A stretch of 25,727 nt of DNA from Larix sibirica (Eukaryota; Streptophyta; Pinopsida; Pinales; Pinaceae): contig NWUY0300032358.1 in NCBI GenBank assembly GCA_004151065.3, forward strand, positions 19,424-45,150, read 5' to 3'. A program made the translations under genes and the position numbers. Shown piece by piece: positions 11,601 to 22,100 of this stretch; the first letter of the stretch is position 1, and each line of letters begins with the position of its first letter. The notes beneath the pieces are model-generated. The model made no database searches and was not told where the DNA came from. It saw only the letters and a program-made list of their open reading frames with translations.

Positions 11601-14600
11601 TTTCATTAAAGAGCTTACTCAATTTAAAAGGCACCATCTGGGCCATCTTTATCTTATTGTTCCATTATTCAAGCAAATAGAAACAAACACTTGGATGCTA
11701 AAGGGTGAACACTTGTTTTTTACTTATTTGGTGTATTACTAGATCAATGGTAGATATTATTGCCTAAATACAAATCCTCCATCTTCGAGACCCTAGATTC
11801 ATTATGAAGGCTAGAGGTGTGTTGCACATTTCATTACAAATATTACTCAATTCAAAATTCACAATCTTAGACTTATTTATCTTATTATTCCATTATTCAA
11901 GAAAATAGAAAGAAACACATGGATCCTAAAGGATGAACACTCAATGTTTTCTTATTTGGTCTATTACTAGATCAATAGTAGATATTATAGGCTATTTACA
12001 AATAGTCCCACTTTGAGACACTAGGTTCATTATGAAGGCTAGAGGTGTGTTGCACATTTCATTAGAGAGCTTACTCAATTCAAAAGCAACCATCTTAGAC
12101 CTCTTTATCTTATTATTCCATTACTCAAGCAAATAGAAAGAAACACATCAATCCTAAATGATGAACACTTAATTTTCTCTTATTTGGTCTATTACTATAT
12201 CAATGGTGGATATTATTGCATATTTACAAATCCTCCCACTTTGAGCCCCTAGTTTCATTGTGAAGGATAGAGGTGTGTTGCACATTTCATTAGAGAGATT
12301 ACTCAAGTCAAAAGCCACCATCTTAGACCTCGTTATCTTATTATTCCATTATTCAAGCAAATAGAAAGAATTTAAGAAACACATCAATCCTAAAGGATGA
12401 ACACTTAATTTTATCTTATTTAGCCTATTTCTAGATCAATGGTAGATATTATTGCCTATTTATAATTCCTCCCACTTTGATGCCCTAGTTTCATTATGAA
12501 TGCTAGAGGTGCATTGCATATTTGATTAGATATCTTACTCATTTCAAAAGGCACCATATCAAACCTCTTTATCTTATGATTCCATTATTCAAGCAAATAG
12601 AAAGAAACACGTCAATCCTAAAGGATCAACATTTTATTTTCTCTTATTTTTTCTATTACTTGATCAATGGTTCATATTATTCCCTATTTACAAATCCTCC
12701 CATTTTGAGGCCCTATATTTTTTATGAAGGCTAGAGGTGTACTGTGCATTTCATTAGAGAGCTTCAATAATTCTAAAGGCCTCATTTTAGACTCTTTATC
12801 TTATTGTTCCATTATTGAAGCGAATAGAAAGAAACACTTCAATCCTAAAGATGAACACTTAATTTTCTCTTCTTTTGTCTATTACAAGATCAATTGTAGA
12901 TATTATTGCCTATTTACAAATCCCCGTACATTACGAACCTAGATTCATCGTGAAGGCTAGAGGTGTGTTACACATTTCGTTAGAGAGCTTAATCCATTTA
13001 AAAGGAACCATCCGAGACCTCTTGAACTTATTGTTCCGTTATTCAAGAAAATGAAAAGAAACACATGGATCCTAATGATGAACACTTAATTTTCTCTTAT
13101 TTGGTCTATTACTATATCAATGGTAGATATTATTGCCAATTTACCAATCCTCTCACTTTGAAACCCTAGATTCATTATGAAGACTAGACGTGTGAGGCAC
13201 ATTTCATTGCAGAGCTTACTCAATTCAAAAGGCACCATCTGATACCTCTTTATCTTATTATTCCATTATTCAAACAAATAGAAAGAAACACATGGGTCCT
13301 AAAAGATGAACACTTAAGTTTCTCTTATTTGGTATATTACTAGATCAATGGTAGGTATTATTTCCTATTTATAATTCCTCCCACTCTGAGACCCTAGATT
13401 CATTATGAAGTCTAGAGGTGTGTTGCACATTTCATTAGAGAGCTCAGTCAATTCAAAATGCACCATCTTAAACCGAGATTTAACTTATTATTCCATCATT
13501 CAAGCAAATAGAAAGAAAGGCATTGATCCTAGCGGATGAACACTTACTTTACTCTTATTTGGTCTATTACTATATCAATGGTAGATATTATTTCCTATTT
13601 ACAAATCCTCTGACTTTAAGATCCCGAATTCTTATGATGGCTAGATTTATATTGCACATTTCATTAGAGAGATTTCTCAATTCAAAAGGCGTCATTTACC
13701 TTATTGTTCCATTATTCAAGCAAATAGAAAGAAATACATGGATCCTAAAGGATGAGCACTTAATTTTCTTTTATTTGGTCTATTACTATATCAATCGTAG
13801 ATATTATTGCCTATTTACAAACCTCCCACTTTGAGACCCTAGATCCATTATGAAGGCTAGAGGTGTGTTGTACTTCATTAGAGAGCTCACTCAATTCAAA
13901 ATGCAACATCTTAAACCTCTTTATCTTATTGTTCCATTTTTCAAGCAAATAGAAAGAAACATGTGGATCTTGAATGGTGGAACACTTAATTTTCTCTTAT
14001 TTGGTCTACTTTTAGATCAATGATAGATATTATTGCATATTTACAAATCCTCACGCTTTAAGACCATATATTCATTATTAAGGCTAGAGGCATGTTGTAC
14101 ATTTCATTAAAGAGATTACACAATTCAAAAGGCACCATCTAGGACATCTTTCTCTTATTGTTCCATTATGCAAGCAAATAGAAAGAAACGCATGGACCCT
14201 AAGGGATGAACACTTAATTTCTCTTATTTTGTCTATTACTATATCAATGGTATATATTATTGCCTATTAACATATCTTCCGACTTTGAGACCCTATATTC
14301 ATTATGAAGGCAAGAGGTGTGCCGCACATTTCATTAGGGAGCTTACTCCATTCAAAAGGCACCATTTGAGACATATTTATCTTATTGTTCCATTATTCAA
14401 GAAAATAGAAAGAAACACATGAATCCTAAAGGATGAACACTTAATTTTCTCTTATTTTGTCTATTACTAGATCAATGGTAGATATTATTGCCTATCTACA
14501 AAACCTCACACTTTGAGACCCTGCATTCAATATGAAGGCTAGAGATGTGTTGCACATTTCATTAGAGAGATTACTCTATTCAAAAGGCACCATCTGGGAC

Positions 14601-15115
14601 ATCGTTATATTATTGTTCCTTTATTCAAGCAAATAGAAACAAACACATGGGTCCTAAAGGGTGAACACTTAATTTTTTGTATTTGGTCTATTACTAGATC
14701 AATGGTAGATATTATTTCCTGAATATAAAGCCTCCTTTGAGACCCTAGATTCATTATGAAGGCTAGAGGTGTGTTGCACATTTCATTAAATAGCTTACTC
14801 AATTCAAAAGGCACCATCTTGGACCCCTTATTGTTTCATTATTCAAGCAAATAGAGAGAAACACATGGATCGTAAAGGATGGACATTTAATTTTCTCTTA
14901 TTTGGTCTAATACTAGATTAATAGTAGATATTATTGCCTATTTACAAATCGTCCCACTTTGAGATAGTAGGTACATTATGAAGGCTAGAGGTGTGTTGCA
15001 CATTTCATTTGAGAGCTTACTCAATTCAAAAGGCACCATCTTATACCTCTTTATCTTATTATTCCATTATTCAAGCAAATAGAAAGAAACACATCAATCC
15101 TAAAGGATGAACACT
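8667..15115. repeat. 228 bp tandem satellite array, ~28 unit-equivalents
   Basis: One head-to-tail satellite family fills this stretch. The anchor ggtagata (in atggtagatattattgcc) falls at 8782, 9174, 9402, 9628, 9856 (as ggtaggta), 10086, 10315, 10543 and onward. Full units measure 226-230 bp. Every unit has the same landmarks: gcacatttcattagagagc, acaatt/caattcaaaaggcacc, tattgttccattattcaag, catggatcctaaaggatg, ggtctattactagatcaatgg, cccactttgagaccctag and attatgaaggctagagg. Most units keep GGATCC, so BamHI should cut a ladder. Three left-edge units and one near 10918 carry internal deletions, and a few bases (tttaagaa) are inserted near 12370. The array stops in mid-unit at about 15115, just after gatgaacactt. 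The unit length is a multiple of three, which creates many overlapping frames of 60-100 codons on both strands. They are interrupted in most copies and are not genes. I do not recognise the family. Confidence 0.95.
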
Positions 15116-15261
15116 TTGGTTTGATAAGGTTTGATTCTATAAAGATATTAAACTATCAAAATGCTATAATTGAGTGGTCTTATTTTTAATAAAATAATTA
15201 TTTATAGGATGCACTTAAGTTTTTATTAATGCAAGAATGGTATTCAAAGCAAAATTTTCAA

Positions 15262-15285
15262 ATATATATATATATATATATATAT
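15262..15285. repeat. (AT)12 microsatellite
   Basis: An uninterrupted run of 12 AT dinucleotides. It is a simple sequence repeat and likely length-variable. Confidence 0.95.
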
Positions 15286-15610
15286 CAAACTAGGTTTTTA
15301 ATCTCTCAAGGTGTATTTAGAAAGTTATACATACATATTTTGATTTGTTTTGGTAAAAGTTATCAATTAATTATTTGACAAATCTATCCTAAATCCAGAT
15401 CTACAAATAAGAGGGATCAAATTTTTTGATAAGTTTTTTTCAAAGTGTAAAATAAAAAATTTACACCTCAAGTAATTTGATCACTCTTTGTACTTAGTAA
15501 ATCCACATTTAAAATGGATCTAATTATTTACAAATCTTCAATTCTCTATAGTGCTCACTACTATGTATTCTTATTCTTCTCACTCTTTTATGATTCATAT
15601 ACACAAATAT

Positions 15611-15668
15611 GATTTAGTTAAAAAAATTATAATGATTTAGTTAAAAAAATTATAATGATTTAGTTATA
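15611..15668. repeat. 23 bp tandem repeat, ~2.5 copies
   Basis: The 23-mer beginning gatttagttaaaaaaattat is found identically at 15611-15633 and 15634-15656, then partly at 15657-15668. It runs into an (AAAAT)-rich tract up to about 15716. Confidence 0.9.
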
Positions 15669-15749
15669 TATATATAAATAAAAAAATAAAATAAAATAAA
15701 AAAAATTAAAAAATAAACAGAATATTATAAATTATTTGAAGAGTCCCTT

Positions 15750-15828
15750 GGAATATCTTAATTAATAAAAAAGAATATTATAGTATAGAGTATTAGACCA
15801 CCTTTGGAAATTCTTAATTAATAAAAAA
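15750..15828. repeat. Short direct repeat in AT-rich flank
   Basis: Two near-identical 23 bp segments, at 15750-15772 and 15806-15828, share tcttaattaataaaaaa after ggaata or ggaaat. They are 56 bp apart in the same orientation. Confidence 0.75.
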
Positions 15829-16402
15829 TCTTATTTTTAAGAAGAAACTGAAATCACCAATGCTTTTTCCATGCGCTTTTTAATGGAAAATATTCAGGCT
15901 AGCAGTTAGCCTACTGCCAGCCAAATACAAAAAAATGCGTGTATATATATAAATCACACCGAATTTGAAACAATCCTCAGGACTATGAGAGTATGGCCTG
16001 CAAGCCAAAACAGAAAGAATTTCACTCTGGCCGATATAATGTCGTCAAGAATGAGGAAAAGGGGAATTTTGATATGTTTCAAGCTTGCTAATCTTATTGT
16101 TATTTCACGGTCCAAAAGGAACTTGGTTTGGGTATCAATATAGAGGTGGAAAATAAATTCTGGTACCATGGACCTAATTTGTAGATCAAAATGATCATTC
16201 TAAAGAAAGGAATCAATCTTCCTTTGGCACGAAAAAATGGTTAGGGTAAGCACTCTTGGCATATGTCAAATAATATTAGAGGTAGAAATAGAGACCGTCA
16301 TCACATTGACAGACTCTGATAAAGCTTTCATGATGTAACTTTGATTCATCTCCTTTTGAATAACAAGTTTTTTTTGAGAAAAAAAAGACTGTCTTCACAG
16401 CA

Positions 16403-19144
16403 TTATTCCGCACGTGGCAACAAAAAGTGAAAATCTGAATTCTGACGAAGCAGAGGAGGAGGGTCTACATCGGAAAGATTCATGTCTTGCACAGATTTTG
16501 ATATATCATCCACTGAGAAGGGAATGCTGCAACCAAAATCATCATTTTTAAATTTGTCATATCGATATAAATATTTAAAGCCTTCTTACATCCTATATGC
16601 AATTTGCAATCACATACAATCAAATAAAAATCAAACCTGATGCGATATTCAAAAGAAAGTTTTACCTGGAATCATCATCTAACAGGAACGAACTGCTCAT
16701 CATACTCGAGTCTTCTGTCATCATAGTCCTCAACTCGGCAATAACCTGCGAAAAGTAGGTTGCTTCTTATTAAGTCGGGCAATGACATTGACAACCAATT
16801 TCCTTATGACCAGAAGTTTTGTATAATTGGGTGGTTGGCAGTTTTAACTCCTAGACTTACATCTGGAGACACGCTTTGTGTACCATATTTATCATCCCAG
16901 AACATAGTACTGATACGATATATTTGTTGTATGCTCAAAACCTGGAAACCGGTCATGTTAAATAATTTGAGAAATTGTTCAGATGTATGAAGTAAGCAAC
17001 AGAGACTTTGAAGTAGTATAGCAGGCATAAAACATGAACATGTCTCACCGGACAAAGGTCGTTGATAATTTCTTCCAAGGACTTCTGGGGCTTCTTTTGT
17101 ATAACCTACACCGTGCAACGTGGATTTAATCAACAAAATATTTGAACTCTCATATATCGATAAGACAAATGCAATAAATCACTGCACGCAATTTTAAGAA
17201 TGCTGCGACAAGAATGGCAAAGAGTCTGCATTACTTAGAATGGTTAACCTACCAAAAATCCCACAGCCTGCCGGATGTGCCTGAGTTCATCCCATGCTAG
17301 GCCTGCATACTGTGCGTTTAAACATTTTTAGATTAAGAATCTAATACAAGAAATCACACAAAATCAGCCTTATAAACTGCTAACAGCCCACCATAAACGC
17401 AACATATATAAAATCACAAAAACTATCTAACATGATAAACTACCGACCTCTTCTGTTGCTTCATGGCACCAACGTTCCAATTCTGCCAACCCTGCCTTAA
17501 CATACTCCCCATTGCTAAATGAGCAACACTCGCGGCGTAAGAGAAGGCTGCAAACAAATAATAAACCATTTACTGCACTGTACTTCATGGGATCTTCAGG
17601 CCGGGATTTAAAAGGTCCAGGCTTCTTAGTCTATTATGTGTATTCAAGTGACAACGTTTCAAGGAAAAGGAATTTAATAATTTATGACGATCAACTGACG
17701 TGAACTGCCAGCTGAAAACCACTAGATCGATAAAGCCCAAAAATACCCAGATTACTATTACAACACTGGCCGCTATAAACACTGGCTAAAGTCAAATAAA
17801 TTAAAGGAAGCCATCCCTACTCTACCTGTTGAAAAGTTGCACATTTATGAAAGAAAATATCTGCGTAAAGACGTTACGAACCAAAACTGAAGGCACCTGC
17901 AATAAAGGAGTGTTTAAAGTTAAACATCCAAATCAAATAATTTTTTCTACTCAATAAAGCCGTGATGAGATTCAATTCCCTATTTTCAACTGAGAAATAA
18001 ACAGATCAGCACTCACATAATTGGCTTTCAGTTTTTCCAAGAAACTATTTAGGCTTTTGAGAATGCTTTGCCAATGGCTGCTTAATGCTTGTTTTGCAGT
18101 TACACTTGCTTGTGCAGATCGAGAAGACCCTCTGATCAGACGTGTTCTGGCTGTTCTTGGGGCCTAACAAATAAACCGATAAAGATAGTTTTTTTACAAT
18201 TCGCGATAGGATAAAACTACAGTTCAACTTAAATAGTAAGAGTACACGTTAATGCCTAATATAGTATACCTGTATACACAAGCTAAGCAGAGGAGATATT
18301 TCCTTCTTCAGGTTATCACGAATTACTCCGTAAATCTTTTCTACATAAGCTGTAAGTTGTTGCTTGAAAAGCAAAGCTGGGTACTTGGCTTCCACTTGAC
18401 GTAAAACATCCAACCTACTGATCATCCCACCAGATATACCCATGCCAGATTGAGATGATCGGAATCCCTAGACACAATCATTACACAGTAAATATTTAAA
18501 GCGTCTTCAAATAACTCACCACGTGCAAGAGATCTTTCTAGAAATTTAAGGTCAGATAGCAAAATAAGCAAATATTCATAAATTACTTGAGCCATCTTCC
18601 CAAACAAAGAAACAGAGGATAATCTGCCACGTTGAGAAGCCACGCCAGCTGCAGCAGCACTTGCTTTCAGTGTGCTCTGCAGGAGGAATAGTAAAGTAGA
18701 TGTATTTGACAGCCAGTAAGACAAAATATCATTACTTTCCTGACTCTGCAAGAGACAAAAGCAAGTGTCAACAGTGCTCGACTTGATAATATCTTTAGAT
18801 AAATCTCTAATTAAAAGCAGTCAAGTAGCAGTGGTGACTGGTGAGCAATTCTGAATATACTTTATTAATAAGTGAATTGCAAGATCGTTAATTGTTGGAA
18901 TTAAAAAGCATCCCATCCTTTTTGTGGTTTTAAAGACGGGAGTTGTATCAGTTTGATAAGCAATCTTTATTACCTCAATGGCTGAACCAATCATCTGAAT
19001 AATGCGGTCAAACACATTGGTCTTGTCAGCTTCAAAGGATCTCCATTGAAGAAGAGATTTGTAGATGGCACATGCTGCAACAGGTCTTCCCCGACTGAAG
19101 CCAACATCTTGGGAGATACACTTGATGAGTGCATCGTGACTTTC
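16403..19144 (-). CDS. Myosin XI exons: globular tail with DIL region
   Basis: Eleven exons, 19144 down to 16403, encode about 414 residues that bind cargo receptors. Landmarks in order: [20 protein letters not shown] and [20 protein letters not shown] (first exon), [18 protein letters not shown] and [15 protein letters not shown] (18745-18587), [19 protein letters not shown] and [19 protein letters not shown] (18467-18270), [19 protein letters not shown] (18163-18017), [15 protein letters not shown] (17896-17826), [20 protein letters not shown] (17547-17448), [51 protein letters not shown] and SVSPD, then a short acidic DDDS end, [12 protein letters not shown], and a final [19 protein letters not shown] before TAA. 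This is the dilute-like tail of class XI myosins with no missing segment. Some of these introns are only about 110-200 bp. Confidence 0.96.
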
Positions 19145-22100
19145 CTGAATAATAGAAGTACATAAATTGTTATTCAATCTAAAAAAATGGACTTACTAAA
19201 ACCATCTTTGTTAGACATTCTCTTACAATCTACTCAGTATAAATGCTGTTATGCATCTTTGCCAATTAATCACATACTTGTTGTCTGTTATTTAGAGATC
19301 TCTGTGGCTTCAGCTCTCTTTCCACGTGTTTCTTAACAACAGGAGCAGCATATTGCATATTCTGCACATGATAATTCTAAATATGTTAGTTTACAGATCG
19401 AAGGATAGTATCCTTCATGCGGGAACAACTAAATTTGAAGGTTCAAGGATATTTCAATTCAGATGAACAAGAAAATTAAACAATTAGAGAACTTACTTCG
19501 GCAGCTATAGATTCCACATTTACAAGGTTACCATTCTCCAGACTCTTCTGGAAAAAAGGAAAATCATATTAAATTCAAGCTAAATAAACAGAGACAACTC
19601 CAAAATATATTATAATGTAATATACTCCATTATAATCTGTTGCAAGATTTTCTGAAATAGGAAGAAATACCTCAAACACTGATGCTTTGATCTGTCTTGG
19701 AAGACCTTCAGGTGTAGACACAACCACAGTCTGCTCCTGACGAAGGGCTTGATTCTGAGATTCTAAGTCTGCCACCTTTTCTTCAAGTCTAAACCATAAT
19801 AGAAATAAATGAGATCAAATGAAATCAGAATGAAAATATAGGAACACATTGACAACACAGGGAACACATGCAATTCTGCAAAGCAAGATACGAATGAATA
19901 GTAGCATGCACAATATCTCATGAATCAAGATACAAGGAAAACTAAACCAGAAGCTTATAATATGGAAAGCAATTAAAAGCAACTGACGTCTTAATCTCTC
20001 CTGAAAAATCTCTGGTTGTCGACATGACCAAGGCCTGTTGACGAAGTACTTGATTCTCAGATTCCAAGTTTGACAGATTTTCTTTAAGCCTGAATCATAA
20101 TATAAACAAGTCAACTAATAACACCTTAGAGAAATGACATGATTAATATAGGAACACTCAATTCAGAAAGAATGGCATCTTTACAACTTCCAAAACAATC
20201 AATCTTTGTAATGTGTAAGTCATCTGGAAGTATCAAGAATAAAAAATTGGATAAATTTGATTGTACAAATTGCAAGAATAAAGGGGTTTCAAAACCTTTG
20301 TAAAGAATCTTGAAATTGATCGATCTTTGACTTATGGCCTTCTGATGTTTTCAGCCTTTCTTCACTCTCTCTTAGGGTTTCAGAATATTTTCTCTCAGCC
20401 TGATCAGCCCCCTTCCGTAGTGATTCTACTAAAGCCTGTACAATATAATTGTCAGGTCATTTTCTTCTGGATTATACAAATATCAAAGAAAATATCACAC
20501 ATGCAACTTCTGTATAAAATCCCATGACACATATGAGAGGCACTATTCTCAACTACCAAACCTGAAAATTTTGGCAGTTTGCAATGTTCTTACCTTAAGC
20601 TCATCATTTTCATTTGTGAGTTTCTCAACCTGAGCAGTATCCACAACAGGTACCTCCTTAATAACAGCTTGCGCCTGTTGAACAGCTGTTTTTGCCACTT
20701 CACGCTCTTTGGTCAACATGGAATTGGCTTCTTCTGCTTGAGCTTGCAGCTTCTCTATAGCCAAATGCAATTTAGCAATCTCTTGCGCTTTGGCTTCTTC
20801 CAAGTCGGTCTGCATGTATGATTCAAATGTGTTCAGAGTCCAAACCCATCAGAGATTATTGTCACTTGAAGTAAAGCACCTGAGCTGAGGTAGTCAAACG
20901 TTGAACCTTATTCATCCTAGTTCTGAGCCAATGAATGACCGATACCATATTATGATATGAACCAGCGATTTGTTTTATCATAAGTCTATTGGGGAGTCTA
21001 ATTTAAATCAATATCCACCAAGTGCATGTGACGGACTATACTAAATGACTTCCGCGGAAGGGATGCTACTTTCATTTAATTCATAAGTCTTCTTATGAAT
21101 TAGAGTTGCTTTTACACAAAACGCCTGGAATGCAATAAAACTTGAGGCAAAGAGGGCTACACATTACCTATATCTAAGCCTAACTCAAACTTCTCAACAC
21201 TACCCAGCCAATTTTGATCTTGTAAGACTCCGTGAGAAATCTAACAAGAAAAGCTAGCAAAAACAAAGAAGAAATATTACCCTCATGTGCTTTTCTAACT
21301 CTAGTCGCCATGTCAACTCTTCAACACGTTTCTCCAATTTGTCTTTTGCTTCCTTTAATGCCCCTGTTTCCCTGGCAGCCTGTGCATTAAGAGAATCTCT
21401 TAGTTGAATGAAAAAAGTTGTCACCTTGACCTATTGTACACCTTAATACCGAAATCATTTGACCATGCAACCTGTCTATTCTTATCATATAACAAACACT
21501 AATATATAAACAGAAAGAACGACGCCTATGATAATGATTAAAGCATCTGTTCAAAATAACGCTATTTATATCTAAAAATTCAAAACAGGATGAAATCATC
21601 ACATATAATTTTTTTAAGGAGACAAGATAGTGAAAGATGTGATAAGAAGCTCACCATCTTGAGTTTTTTAAGTTCCTTTCTTGCAACCCTTGATCTCCAA
21701 GCACACTGTAAATCAAGTGCTGCTCTCTTCTTCTTCTTGTAAGACTCATGAGCTCTGTGTGCACGCCATTTAGCCTGAAAAAGACACTCATTCATTCAGT
21801 TATCCAATGATTGAGTCAGTGATCAGAAAGCTAGATAACATCTCTAACATTTAGTAATCCCATCATTCCTCCAACTCTAATACTTGTCAAATTGAACCCT
21901 TTTTTAAAACCTACCTTGAGAACTAATTGCTTAGTCAAAGCTAACAAGAAAGAAAACAGGAATCCAGAAAGCTAAATCTTCAGAAGACACCAAAGGCTCT
22001 TCTTTATTATAATAACCATACACATCTTTCATAATATATTGATATAACTTGTATTGTGTTTGCAAGTAAAATGAATTGTTTCTCAAAGAGCAACCGTCAG

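Larger units (their letters stand above)
15116..16402. other. AT-rich flank between satellite and myosin 3' end
   Basis: Non-coding sequence of very high AT content on the satellite side, becoming more mixed after about 15850. The part nearest 16402 must contain the 3' untranslated region of the minus-strand myosin gene. I could not find a canonical AATAAA on that strand close to the stop codon, so the cleavage site is not placed. Three small repeats inside are listed separately. Confidence 0.6.

Noticed and set aside
10541-14817. Several 60-103 codon frames inside the satellite, on both strands
   Set aside because: They arise because the 228 bp unit is a multiple of three. The same frame is stopped in most other units (for example at the tag in aagcaaatag), and no protein family is recognisable.
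14605-14817. Minus-strand satellite frame faintly resembling the FGL-NAP region of Ty3 reverse transcriptase
   Set aside because: Only a few residues agree, the flanking catalytic motif is absent, and the frame is broken in other units.
8667-15115. CRISPR-like or gene-cluster interpretation of the regular repeats
   Set aside because: There are no short repeats separated by unique spacers. The entire 228 bp unit repeats, and the context is plant nuclear DNA.
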